Shown: positions 22,450 through 34,254 of the stretch, piece after piece
Position numbering within the stretch: position 1 is the stretch's first letter
Layout: every line of letters starts with the position of its first letter
NCBI GenBank assembly: GCA_022747635.1
Contig: JAKTNV010000018.1
Span: forward strand, 3,686,427 to 3,750,426
Reading direction: 5' to 3'
DNA: 64,000 nucleotides
From: Hetaerina americana
Taxonomy: Eukaryota; Arthropoda; Insecta; Odonata; Calopterygidae
Made by a program: the position numbers and the translations under genes
The notes under the pieces: generated by a model
Database searches by the model: none
What the model saw: only the letters and a program-made list of their open reading frames with translations
Told to the model about the DNA's origin: nothing

Positions 22450-25171
22450 TTGCAGTTTGGAAGTTTTGGAACAGATGAACTGATGCGCAGGACATACATT
22501 ATGAAATGGAGGGTTCATGGCTATCTTCGGGCGCTCAAGTTAAATATTTGGGGGAGTGTTACCACCACGCCTTCCATGGAGAGGACATATCAGGAAAATA
22601 TAACACTTTCTATGTTATTATAATTAATTACGCATTGTCTTCCTTCAAGAATACTTTTCACCGCCACGAAAATTCCTCATCCGGGACTTACAGCTCTCGC
22701 ATCGGTAAACTGTGAAATCCATTGAGAAAACTTATCGGTCATTTATATCGTCATACAGCCAACTCTCTGTGCCTAAAAATTAATCAGCAAATAACTTTGG
22801 ATTATATGTTCGAGGTCCCCTCTTCCAATTCGCCGGCTTCTGTAGTTTAATAATATACATATTCCTGTGTGAATAAATATTTACTTCTGGGAAATTTAAC
22901 CTTTATTGTGGAAGTGCGTGTTTTATTATCTTCAGTTCTCCCTCTATATCTATAACACTGATTCCGCAATGCGCTGAGTAGAGATTGTGACAATGTGGCT
23001 GACTGGTTAAGTAATGCGTGATCTGTAATACCTGTGAAATCCTCATGTATGAATGCAGTGTATTGGAATTTAACAGGAGACAACTACTTTTCCCTACGCC
23101 ACCCGAGTTTTCCAATGTGGGTGTGATACTCTTCATAAGATCGGAGAGACTTGAGAAAACTTCACAAAATCGGACTGTAGAACGGATAGGTTTAATAGAC
23201 GATGTAATTTTCTTGATGATAGGTTTAAAATGATGTTGTTCTGATAACATTTTGAGACGATAACCGCTGCTAATAACATTAATCAGGGGTTCAATAGAAT
23301 AATCATTACGTACAAAACGTACGTTGGTATGTATGTTAGTATGTATGTGTAAGCGCGAACATATTATAGTGTATAAATATGCACGGTTGCATTTGCTTGC
23401 ATGTGTGTGTATGCAATTATATATTTAAAGTAGTGGAGGCTACATTTAAGCACAAAAATATCTTTCTACTTGCGTCAATTGACTAGAAATGAAGGAGGCA
23501 AAATGTGTATCGCTCTTGAGCCCGATAAATGGTTACTGCTTCATTTGCATGCAGGCATTTTTTTTCAATAGTGTGTCTCATGCATTAGTGCGTGAATCTG
23601 CCGGTTTGTGTGCTGTGAATTCCTCGTGTGGACACCCCCCCTGCCTTTCCCAGGGGCGTGTGGGATATTATGTAGATGCAGATTGTCTAATGTCTGCATA
23701 CTTTATTCGATGAGCAAATGATTACAGAATCGCCACCCGATGCATTGTGTTGGCATTCCATGGTTGGTAGGCACTTTTTCTAGAATAGTTTTACTTCGCC
23801 TTGAACGGCGGAGTAGCCCTCGATACATTTAATGCCAACATCTACCAAAGGTCATCACATTTTTATGATCGTCGGTGCGCCTATGCCTCGCTTCAGTGCG
23901 TAGTATAAAAACTTGACAAGCCACAAAGCTAACAAACCCGCGTTGAGGGGTTTTATTTATATTTATGGGTGGTGACTAAATACCCCCCCGCCACATGCCC
24001 TCGCGGCGGCTTACTGGGTACTATGTAGATGTTGCTAACATCCACGGCAAACCATAAATGCTAACCTCTCGGAATCAGAGGTGTTTGTGGGCCATAGCGG
24101 TTGATTCCTTGGAGGTTTCGTTTAAAGGCAAGCGACACCGACCTTCAAAACATCAAGGTATTCCTGCGGTACTTAACCATCCGATGGCCGTTGAAATGGT
24201 TTATTTCTTATTACAGTTAAAATCCTGATATCACAGATTACGCATTGCGTCATTCGACGGAGTTCCGTTTTATTCCCTCACATTAGGAACACAACACAAA
24301 GGCAACAAGCGTTGCTCGCACGCCGTGTGTCGCATCGCTCTTCTCTTATTCTTGCTTCTCGTTCGTTCTTGTTGAATATTGTTGGTGTCACACTCCTTAT
24401 ATGTATGTGGATGTTCCATGTAATTTTACTGAGTCGTACCATGTGTGATTCTCTGTGGTTGTGACCCTGCAGAGTGCAAATTTGTATTACCAGGGTGACT
24501 AATTCGGTGACACGTAGTGATACGTGTGCTGGTGTTGCAGGGATTTTTATTGATCTAAAAAAAGATTTTGATACAGTTAACCATGGAATTCTTTTAAAAA
24601 ATTAGAAACATATGGTATAAGAGGCAATGCAAAGGACTGGTTTAAATCATATTTAACTGATAGGTCACAATATATTGAAATGAATTCATCTGTATCAAGT
24701 ACAACTTCTGTTATTTGTGGAGTTCCGCAGGGCTCCATTCTTGGACCACTACTATTTTTAGTCTTCATAAATGATTTACCTGCAAATTTACCACTCTCCG
24801 ATACAATACTATTTGCTGATGATACTAACTTAATTTTTAATAACCATAATCCCATTCAGTTAATGAACGAGGTAACAGAAACTACACACAATTTGATGAA
24901 CTGGCTCACTGAAAATAAGCTATCTTTAAATGTTAGTAAAACCCATTATTTAAACTTCAATCTCAAGAAGAAGTTAATAAATTTTAATCCAATAATTAAC
25001 AGTTGCCCCATAAAAGAACTAAAGGTAACAAAGTTTTTAGGCGTTTGGATTGACTCTAATCTTTCATGGGAGGAACATATTAATAAATTAACTCAAAAAC
25101 TGGCACAAATCTGTTATGCATTCCGTGTACTCAAGGAAATCATTTGCATTCATGTATTGAGAACTATAGTA
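22450..25171. repeat. right arm of the 2,722-bp inverted duplication
   Basis: Reverse complement of 19154-21875. It ends inside the LINE RT frame, immediately before the 3' end of a CR1-like fragment (25172-26195). Confidence 0.97.
24530..25171 (+). pseudogene. L2/Jockey-like LINE RT fragment (right arm copy)
   Basis: The frame at 24680-25171 is the duplicate of the left arm's RT, with the same FADD core and one amino-acid change near the end (Q to H in CI-x-VLRT). It is cut off at 25171, so the RT thumb and C-terminal region present in the left copy are absent. Confidence 0.85.
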
Positions 25172-26195
25172 CACTATCAATTCTAATTATCTCCTTCGTG
25201 ATTGCTGTTGTGATAACTAATGGTACGAGGAAAAAACGACATTTTAAAGCTGTCCGTCTAACAAGGAATCTCCCTGATTTTACATTGGATTTTCTGATCT
25301 ACCATAGTAAGTTGGGCACTGTAATATGTCCTAAGCGTCCTCAGGTAAGTAACCTGCCTCAAATTGGCACAGTAAATTCAACTTGTATTTAAGCCTACGG
25401 TCAACTAGTTGCTCCCATCCTAAATCTTCCAATGATGTTATTACACTGCTAACTTGTTCATAAAACCTTTACAAAAACCTAGCTGCTCTACGTTGCACTC
25501 GATCTAGTTCAAAATAAAACCTACTTCATGAGGATTCCTTAAGCTTTTAGCATTCTCATGGTGGGGCCTAACTAACGTGAAATAACAAAGCTCCTTGACC
25601 CTTTCATTACAATTCCCAAGAACTCTTTCAATGAATCCTAAATTTTTATCTTCCGCACGTTTCACGAATGCTTTTTCCCCAGGACACATCTGTAGTTATC
25701 GTTACACCCAAGTATTTTACCTATTACACGTGTATAATGGTCACTTTTACACCTTCGTAACTAGCGCCGTCAAGAACTACCCTCTATTCCCGCTCTGAAA
25801 GAAATTCTTCGACCCCATTTATTGCGCCCTTGTTTTTGCCTTTGAACTTTAACGCATGAATAAGTTTACCATTGGGAACCTTATAAAATGCCTTTTGAAA
25901 ATCTAAAAAGATCGCATTCACTTGCCTTCCTCCTTCACCCGATAAGAGTAAGTCATGTGTGAATAATCCTAATTGGGTCCCGCATGAACGGATTTTCCTA
26001 GATGCAAGCTGATCGTCACTTAAAACGTAATGCAAAATGTTATCAAGGTATCTCATTATTGAACTTTCAATTATGTGCTCCAAAATTTTGCGACATGTAG
26101 AAGTGAGAGAAATGGGGCTTTAATTCCTGGGGTCCTCCCAGTCACCACTTTTAAAAATAGGCGTTATTTGTGCGGTTTTCTAATTTTTAGGGACT
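25172..26195 (-). pseudogene. CR1-like LINE fragment, 5' truncated
   Basis: Read on the minus strand from 26195: a broken approach to the RT (near EHIIESSIMRYLDNIL), then FTHDLLLSGEGGRQVNAIFL and DFQKAFYKVPNGKLIHALK, and later NLGFIERVLGNCNERVKELC. The 3' end falls at 25172, directly against the right arm of the inverted duplication. The 5' end abuts mariner sequence at about 26195, as expected for a 5'-truncated LINE that landed inside an older mariner. Confidence 0.75.
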
Positions 26196-27030
26196 GGATT
26201 CATGCAAGAATCACTTTTGTCGGATTTGGCTCGTCTTGCAATACCCATACAGTAGATTGCTGTATTTTTTCGGCCTCATACGCATTGATCCGAGATTCGT
26301 CGCCTGTGTAGATGTTATGCACTATGTAGATGTTTGATGCACCGCGATTGTATTTGTTGAGCGTTTCTTTGCACCAATTGGCGCGAGCATCTTTCTGAAC
26401 TTTTGTCAAATTTTGCAGGATCCAACGCGAACAACTTAATTTCACAGCTAAATGTTCATACAATATCTTATTGAGGCTCGTCATACTAATCTCCAAGGAT
26501 GCCTCAATCTCACGATAAGTCGCATGATGATCTTACTTACTAGTTCTTGCACAGCATCAATGTTTCCTGGCACAACAACTGATTTTGAACGACCTTGACG
26601 ACTTTCGTCGCTGAGCAAACAGCGGCCATGATGAAATTCGCCAAGCAGTAGCAAAGAATGGCGCTTAATCGCCAAAAGTGGAAGTAGGTTGATCGATGAA
26701 CTCCTGTCTTGATAATCCACCTCGAAAGTCGTAAAAGTTCATCGTACGAATATTTTCATGAGTTAACTCCATTTTTTCGCTGAGAAAAAATTGCGAGTCA
26801 CTGAAAACAACACAAGTTACGATCAAACGACAAAATGTTAGATATATTGATAGATAAATAGAGGTCATTTTGGGCGAAATTGAGACCAAATGGTCCATTC
26901 TTCCATATAACCCATAAAAAATGTTCCGGAGATAGTTAGCGTTAAAAGGGTCAACTTTGAGATAGAAACGTCAGATTGCGCCTAAAGCAGTTATTGTTGT
27001 CAAGGCTCATAATATAAATAGTCCCCCTCG
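26196..27030 (-). mobile_element. mariner element 2 family, truncated copy
   Basis: The outer end at 27030 has the family's terminal repeat (CGAGG...CTATTTATAT) next to TA at 27031-27032. The transposase starts MELTHENIRTMNFYDFRGGL and runs through both helix-turn-helix regions with frame breaks to QSTVWVLQDEPNPTKVI. It stops where the CR1 fragment begins. The catalytic second half and the other terminal repeat are missing. Confidence 0.85.
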
Positions 27031-27032
27031 TA

Positions 27033-27268
27033 AACACACGAGAAAGTAGTCTTACAGACGCCGACCGTGCCTGAGAGTAATATTGGAGCGTTCCCACCAG
27101 TTGTTTAATTTATCAAGGTCCCGGGAGGAAGACCTGCAGCATGAATTGGGTTGCAAGACTGTAATTGTTCCGTTCAGAGTGCAAACGGATCTTGGGCCGG
27201 CCAAATCTCTCAGTGGGTGAAGGATATATTTCCTCACGGCCGTCAGGGATTCGGTTATTAGGAACTTG
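27033..27268. other. unassigned sequence between mariner and I-like LINE
   Basis: A 61-codon minus-strand frame (27237-27052) has no recognisable similarity. Confidence 0.4.
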
Positions 27269-27442
27269 GTAGTAGTAGTTTTGAGAGTTTTAGGGTGCGT
27301 CGACAGCTAAGGTCATTTTGCACCACTCATTAAAGTTAAAACTCAAATTCCTTTTTAATTAGGAATAAATAAATACGATTAAATATATAAATAAATAAAT
27401 AATTGTTAAAATCAAAAGGCATTAAAATTATGAGATCCAAAA

Positions 27443-30400
27443 CTATAGCTGCCTCATTAAACCAGTTGCCCTTAAAAAATTTAAGACTCGATTTATGAAC
27501 CCAGAGTCATCCCCTAAAATATAACTTAAGTCTCCCCTTTTATTAAACATGTCTCTGGTCCTTTGGTATGTTCTACATTCTGTCAGGATATCTTTTATTG
27601 TCAGGGGTTGGAGGCACTCATTGCAGCGGGGCTGTTCTTTTACCTCCGCAAAGAGGTACGAATGAGTGAGGGCAGAGTGCCCTATTCTCAGGCGCGTAAT
27701 CATGACCTCTTCCCTCCGAGTTTTCCGGATGGAAGAGGACCATGGTGAAACGACCGGTTTTATTGCCCTGAGTTTATTATTTTGCAGAGACTGCCAAGCC
27801 TCCTTCCACTGATGCAGGACCGAGTTCCGCAAGGCAGCCTTTACGTCCTCCATTGGAACCAAGGTGGAGTCGGCCTCGGGTTTTCGAAGGGCATCCTTCG
27901 CTGCCTGGTCAGCTTTTTCGTTACCTCTAATGCCAACGTGACCAGGAGTCCATATAAAGGAGACCCTGTTCCCCTTTCTCTGAAGGGACAACAGGGTATA
28001 ATGGATCTCCTGGACTATCGGGTGCACAGGTGCAAAGACCGATATAGATTTTAGGGCGCTCAACGAGTCTGTGCAGATGAGGAAAGAGCCATTGCTTTCT
28101 TTTATTTCTCGTAGGGCCGTCCTTATGGCCGACAGCTCGGCTGTGAAAATGCTGCAAGAAGTGTGCAGTTTTTTCCTCACGACTCCATGGTAGTGGGACA
28201 CGACCGCATAGGCACATGCAGATTCTGACTTTGACCCGTCGGTGTAGACTGGGACAAAGTCAGAAAGTGAGCCGAGGACGGCACTGAAGAGCTGCTGGTA
28301 TTCGGAATCGGTCGTCTTGGCTTTGCGACGTGCATTGGCAATGAATTTAATATCCGGCATTGGCGTTAACCAAGGCGGATACTTAGCATAGGAGACGGGG
28401 CATACTTGAGGAAATGTAAAATTTACCTCATTAATAAAATCATTAAAACGAACGGCAAAGGGCCTAGTTGCCCTTCTCCGCTTGTTAAATCAGTCTAAAA
28501 ACCGTTGGTTAAAAACGATGTTAAAACAAGGGTGGTTTGTCTCAGATAAAATTTTACAGGCATAGTTGCCCATTAAAATCATCCTGCGGGTTTCCAACGG
28601 AGGCTCCCCTGCGTCTGCAAGTAAGCTTGGGACTGGGCTTGTTCTAAATGCCCCGGTGGCCAACCGTATCCCAGCATTGTGGACACATGTAACTGGTTTC
28701 AAGTAAGACTCTCGTCCTGAGGAATACACTATGGAACCATAGTCCAGTTTGGATCGCACCAAGCCTCTGTACAATAAAAGCATGGTGGTGCGGTCTGCTC
28801 CCCATGTGGAGTGAGTTAAAAACTTTAAAACGTTGAGGGTTTGGCGACACCTCTCACGTAACACGCGGATATGCTCCCGCCAGTTCAGCTTTTGGTCCAG
28901 GATCATGCCGAGAAAGCGGACGGACTCCACAAATGGGAGAATCCTACCCAACAGGGTTAGGGTCGGCGTAACGTGGTAACCGCGAAGACGGTGAAAGTGC
29001 ACGCATTTCGTTTTCTCCATGGAGAAACGAAATCCGTGCTTTCGCGACCACTCTCCCAGTTTGTTTAGAGTCACCTGGGCTTGCCTGGAAGCGTTTGGCA
29101 GTCGTGTCGACCGGCAAAATATGGCTAGGTCGTCCACATAGAGCGATGCTATCACCGGGGCATTGATGCATTCCACCACGTCGTTGATGGCTATGGCAAA
29201 TAACGCCACGCTCAGTACTGAACCCTGGGGTACCCCGTTCTCCCGTGTAAAAGATCGGGATAAGTGCTTCCCAGTCCTTACTTTAAAAAGGCGGTTGGTT
29301 AAAAAATTTCTGATAAATACGGCCATTTTGCCTCTAAATCCCCACTTGTGCAACGTGTTGAGGATTCTCCATCGCCACACACTATCATAGGCCTTCTCCA
29401 GGTCGAAGAAGACTGCTATGACGTGTTGACGTTGGAGAAAGGCTTCCAGGATGAAGTTCTCAGTGCGCACCAGATGGTCTGTCGTGGACCTGCCACGCCG
29501 AAAGCCGCACTGAGCGTCGGAGAGCAGGTGTCGACTCTCCAAGCACCACATGAGACGTCGGTTTACCATCCGTTCCATCATCTTGCACAGGCAGCTGGTG
29601 AGAGATATGGGACGGTAGTTATTCGGGTCATTTTTGTCCTTGCCCTGTTTTGGGATTGGTATCACGATGGACTCTCGCCAGGCATTTGGAAAACTGCCCT
29701 CGTTCCAAAGTTGGTTGAGGGTATTTAGGACCTCCCCAATCGCAGTTTCCGGAATGTTCCGGAGAAAAGCGTTGTGGATTTCGTCCGCCCCTGGCGAGGT
29801 GTAATGGGAGTCTTCGATGGCGGATTTAAGCTCCCAGGGCGTGAAAGGCTCATTGTAATATTCAGATGTAGGACCTGCACCAAAATTGAGAGGGACTCTC
29901 TCGCATCGCCTCTTCATGTTCGCAAAGTCCGCGGTATAGCCCTCGTCACTGCTATTGGCCGCGAACTGACTGGCAAATATGTTGCTTATTTCGGCAGGTG
30001 AATTAACCACCCGGCCAGCAACAAGCAATGGCGAGATGACAAATGAGCCCTTGGACCCGGAGATTTTCTTAACTTTGTCCCATACCTGACCAAGTGGCGT
30101 GCGATGGTTGATGGTAGAGACGAATTCTATCCAGGAAGCCCTCTTGGCCTCCTTGACGGCCCTTCGAGCTCGCGCTCTCAGGCGGCGGTACGATGCCAGA
30201 TTAGTTGCCGTGGGGTATTTTTTAAAAATAGTCAACGCTTTTTTCCTCGCCCGGATCGCCCTGTCGCATTCCCCGTTCCACCAAGGGACAGGAGCTCGAT
30301 TAAGATTCCCGGACGTACGAGGGATACTTTTGGTAGCTGCCGCCAAGAGCGTTGAACTTAGTTTCTCGACGTTGTGCAACGCGTCGAAACTTGCGTCATG

Positions 30401-31110
30401 TTTATATGTAAACGTACGCTTGAAAAGTGGCCAGTCCGCACGGTTAATACGCCACTTTTCCGGAGGTTTTGAAATGTTGGGCGAAGAGTCTTCTTTAACG
30501 AGTAGAAGAGGAAAATGGTCACTCCCACAGAGATCGTTGTGGGTGGACATTTTCAGCTTTGGGGCTAGACTTCTCGAGCATAAACAAAGATCTATTGCTG
30601 AGAATTCCCCATTGAAGCCGTTAAAGCGGGTTTTTTCGCCGCTATTTAATAAAAACAGGTTAAAATCCTCAATAAAGTTGGATAAGATGCGACCTCTCCT
30701 ATTACTTTGGGTTTCTGGCCCTCCCCAGAGAGGATCATGGGCATTAAAATCTCCCATCAAAATGAACGGCTGAGGAAGCTGGCGGACAAGGGCTTCAAGG
30801 TTCAGGCGGGTCACCGGTGCACCCTCTGGCAGATACACGTTACATAACGTCATCCTCTCAGGGGTGTGCACCGAGACAGCGACGGCTTGGAATGGAGAGT
30901 TCAGTTGGACTCGGGAGGTGTAAAGGGCCTCACGAGTCACAACTGCTACTCCTCCTTGGGCTCGTTGGCCACTTAGGTCATCCATTCTAAAAACAGTGAA
31001 CCCCTTCAGAATACCTTTATCTTCAGCCTTAAATGGGTCTCTTGGAGACAAATACAAGAGGGTTTAACATCTTGGATTAACATCCCGATAAAAACCATTG
31101 CAGTTCCACT
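27443..31110 (-). pseudogene. LINE ORF2: endonuclease, reverse transcriptase and RNase H
   Basis: Nicks target DNA and reverse-transcribes the LINE RNA. The long frame 31057-28490 (855 codons) contains the endonuclease (MGDFNAHDPLWGG, GSDHFPLL), then the RT (QCGFRRGRSTTDHL, VFFDLEKAYDSVW, NGVPQGSVLSVALF, SLYVDDLAIF). A single in-frame TGA at 28490-28492 separates it from the RNase H part in the same frame (28489-27443), which has VYTDGSKSE, FTAELSAIRTAL, LICTDSLSAL and TPGHVGIRGNEKADQAA. At the 5' end, WNCNGFYRDVN lies in the main frame but CICLQETHL is in another, so two small compensating indels affect the first ~40 residues. Confidence 0.9.
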
Positions 31111-31200
31111 GCAATATTGAACACATTTAAAGTTCTAAATTAAAATGAATAAATAAATAAATAAGTTGACTAAAAAGGGAGATGACCAACTCTATTGAGG

Positions 31201-32364
31201 TTATCGCTTGAAGCGATGTTTCCTCTTCCACTCGCTTGCGAAGACCTCTGTATCAGAGATACTCTGGTCCTCTTCAATTACCTCCGGCTTCTTTGGCTTG
31301 ACTGGAGGCGGCGGGGAAGGTGTATTCTCACGCCCTTTTGGCGTGTTCCCCTTGGTAGTTTTTTGTGGGCTCTTCTTTGAAGGGCCCGCAGGAGTAGGTG
31401 GCTCCTTGTCCACCTTACTCTTCGTATCCTTTACCCTTTTGGGTTTAGGCACTTGCGTGTCCATTGGGGATTCTTTCGGAATCTCTGTCTGCGTGGCGAT
31501 GGTACACTTCACACATGGCGTGGTTGCAACGGAAGCAAAGGACCGGGAGAAAGTTGGGGCGATTAGCGCCCTGTATTTTCTCCTCGCTTCCGCATATGGG
31601 ATTTTTTCCAATGTTTTAATCTCCATGACTTTCCTCTCTTCTTTCATCTTCGGGCAATCACGACAGTACACTGGGTGTGTACCCTCGCAATTGACACAAA
31701 GAGGTTCCGAAGAGCACTCTTTATCCTCGTGCGCGTCTTTGCCACAGCGCGGGCAGGTGGCTTTGCCCTCGCAGCGCGACGCGACATGGCCGAACCGTTG
31801 GCATTTGAAACAACGCACGGGATTTGGGATGAATGGCCTCACTGGTACCGATTCATAGCCCACAAACACCTTGTCGGGTAGTCTATCACGCGCAAACGTC
31901 AAGATCACGGAGGTGCTGTTCACGTTTTCTCCGTTGCGCCTTGTGGTGAGTCGACGACAATCAGTCACTCCCTGAGAGAACATTTCTCTCTTGATTTCTT
32001 CCATGTCCACGTATAGGAGGTCGTAGTGACTGATGACTCCCCGACAGGTGTTAAGAGTGCGGTGCACCTCCACCTTTATCGGAATGTCATGGAGCATTCC
32101 CATAGCTAGCAGTTTTTCGCTCTGTGTATCGTTCAGGGTCTCTATAAGAAGTGTACCATCCCTGAGCTTCTTCACGCTCTTTGGGTCCCCAGGCACAATC
32201 TGTGACAACACTCTGCGAATTAAGAAAGGAGAAACCTTTTTCAAGATCTCACCTTCCTTTACACACGACATAATCAAATAGCGCTCACATGCGCCGATAC
32301 ACTTTTCTCCCCCGCCGGTGTCCGGACGGGATCTTTTTAGTGGTGGAAAGGGTTTTTCCTCCAT
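31201..32364 (-). CDS. LINE ORF1, zinc-knuckle nucleic-acid-binding protein, 387 aa
   Basis: An intact 387-codon frame starting MEEKPFPPLKRSRPDTGG. ORF1 proteins bind the element's RNA and act as chaperones in the retrotransposition particle. The middle holds three Cys-rich knuckles: CFKCQRFGHVASRC and CPRCGKDAHEDKEC in CCHC spacing, then CVNCEGTHPVYCRDCP. The first ~170 residues resemble the RRM-like region of such proteins. The C-terminal third is rich in Lys, Pro and Ser and likely disordered. No lesion is visible, unlike ORF2. Confidence 0.85.
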   Translation of the reverse strand: MEEKPFPPLKRSRPDTGGGEKCIGACERYLIMSCVKEGEILKKVSPFLIRRVLSQIVPGDPKSVKKLRDGTLLIETLNDTQSEKLLAMGMLHDIPIKVEVHRTLNTCRGVISHYDLLYVDMEEIKREMFSQGVTDCRRLTTRRNGENVNSTSVILTFARDRLPDKVFVGYESVPVRPFIPNPVRCFKCQRFGHVASRCEGKATCPRCGKDAHEDKECSSEPLCVNCEGTHPVYCRDCPKMKEERKVMEIKTLEKIPYAEARRKYRALIAPTFSRSFASVATTPCVKCTIATQTEIPKESPMDTQVPKPKRVKDTKSKVDKEPPTPAGPSKKSPQKTTKGNTPKGRENTPSPPPPVKPKKPEVIEEDQSISDTEVFASEWKRKHRFKR

Positions 32365-32885
32365 AATAATAAATTATTCGTCCCTCGTCCTCCCCACCCG
32401 CCACGGAGCCACACATTTGGGACGCCACTCCGCCAAACCGGAGCGGTTGCCAGGGCTAACTCGAGGGATATAGCGCTTCAGGAGTGGTTGTCTGTTTCGG
32501 GGTGAATCTTCGGTGCAAGGGCCCACCAAAACCCTTACATCTCCGACCTCCCTACGCAGACCCCCACAACCTTGGCACTCGCCACCGGAGCGAAAACGCG
32601 ACGGAAGCCGATTGACCGGGAGTGGCTAGCTCCCGGCCTCCCGTTTACACGAAATCCGGGGCCGAAGAGGGGTATCACTCCCCGGTCCATACAGGGCATC
32701 CGACACCCTGCTGGGAACCAGAAAGCTCACCCTCCAGGATCCCCTTCTCGCCCTTACGGGTCTCCAGGCACGGCAAACACCTGGGCGGATCGCAGGCCAG
32801 ATGGTATGGCCGCTCACAGACAGTGGATCCACAGCACTGTCCGGACGCATCCCTTGCTGGCTTGGGGTTTGTTTTCGGGGAACTG

Positions 32886-34245
32886 ATTTTACGAATTCTC
32901 CGCCCACTTTCATTCTCTCCTCCAGTTCTTCCCATGCCTTTTTAATCATTTCCTCTGCATACAGGTTGAACAGCAACAGTGATAATGGGCAACTCTGCCT
33001 TACACCTCTTCCTAACACTGCCCATCCGTACTTCCCATTCCCCACTCCCACCTGAGCAGTCTGAGACATTTACAGGTTGCGGATTAGCCTACTTTCCCTC
33101 AAATCTATTCCTATTTTATTTAATATACTAATTGTTGTTCCCAATTCACTCTATGAAATGCTTTTTCGAAATCTACGTAAAAGGAAAATACATTCTGTTT
33201 GTACTATCCATTTGTTGATGATCCTGAGAACAACTTAAGCTGCATTGGATATCTAACTTATTGTTCTGGAGTCTTCATATGATATAGCCTTTACGTTTTT
33301 CGGAATAGGGACTAACACTGATCTCACAAAGTCTTCCGGCCAGATTCCTACCTCATTCCAAAACAGTCCATAAAGTTTCTTCTCCCCCATTTTCCTAATT
33401 ATTTCAGTAGTTCCGAAGGAATGTTATCCACCCCCACGGCCTTTTTTAATTTTATCTCCCTTAATGCCCTTTCCATCTCATCGTCGAGTACATCTGGACC
33501 AAAGTTATCTTCATCTACATAATGCTCCTTTTCTATGTCTAACCTTGTTGGCCTAATTTCTTTACCATACAGTGCTTCTACATGTTCTTTCCATCTTTTT
33601 GTATCTTTTCTATGTCAACTATTATCTTACCCACCTTATCTGTAACTGTTGGCATAGTTCCTCCCTTCTTACTTCTTGATAGTGAGTGAATCTTGCTGTG
33701 CAGCGCCCCAATTTCACCCTTCCTCTGCAACATTCCATATCCTGGCGCTGCATTTTCCACCATGGTTCATTTGCTTTATTTGTTGCCCGTGTGAATTTAT
33801 TACTTAACTCTTTGTACTTCATTTTCCCTATCTTTGTGTTTACATTCTTCCATTTTCTTCTCTCATCCATCTTTGCAATCATCTCATCTGTTATCCATGG
33901 TTTCCTTCACATTTTCCCGTTAACAATTCCTATAGTGTCTTTTGCGGGTTTGGATATCCCTTTTTTGATACATTCCCATTTTCTTCTATGGTAATCAGCT
34001 CTTTACCATCGTCCATGATTTCCTCTACAGCCTGTTGATATGCCTTCCTTGTCAATCCATTTAATGCTTCTACTTTCCATTTTCTAACCCGCTGTCCCTG
34101 CGTTATCTTTTTAAAACGGACGCTACATTTTATATTCTATGTTGACTACGCTTCCTCCTAATTTCTCTTCATTTAATACTATGGCTCTCAGGGAATGTTT
34201 CTTGTTTTTCTATCGCGTGTGGTTTGGGTTTGGCCTTCTGTCGTC
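32886..34245 (-). pseudogene. RTE-like LINE remnant, RT N-terminal half
   Basis: Minus strand. From the high-coordinate side: MDERRKWKNVN..., RATNKANEPWWKMQ, then GEIGALHSKIHSLSRSKKG and TVTDKVGKIIVDIEKIQK. A decayed RT core follows, and finally VGVGNGKYGWAVLGRGVRQ, LSLLLFNLYAEEMIKKAWEE and KVGGEFVKSV. It ends where the I-like LINE's 5' end begins. The catalytic YADD block is not on either side of that LINE, so a clean insertion cannot be shown. Confidence 0.72.
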
Positions 34246-34254
34246 CTCTTAATG

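Larger units (their letters stand above)
27269..32885 (-). mobile_element. I-superclade-like LINE, near full length (~5.6 kb)
   Basis: Two-ORF non-LTR retrotransposon. From the 5' end (high coordinates): a GC-rich leader at ~32365-32885, a zinc-knuckle ORF1 (32364-31201), ORF2 with endonuclease, RT and RNase H (about 31110-27443), an A/T-rich 3' UTR, and a terminal CTACTACTACC at 27269-27279. RNase H plus a knuckle-bearing ORF1 suits the I/Nimb-type group; the exact clade is inference. It abuts the RTE-like RT at ~32885. AGTTCC is present at both ends and could be a short target duplication. Confidence 0.87.

Noticed and set aside
19154..25171. Reading the inverted duplication as one large DNA transposon with 2.7-kb terminal inverted repeats (foldback or Polinton-like)
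   Set aside because: The outer ends fall inside a LINE RT, no target duplication borders the arms, and no transposase, integrase or capsid frame lies between them.
30099..30773. 224-residue plus-strand frame
   Set aside because: It lies antisense to the LINE ORF2, which has clear catalytic motifs; a shadow frame.
31208..31858. 216-residue plus-strand frame
   Set aside because: Antisense shadow of the zinc-knuckle ORF1.
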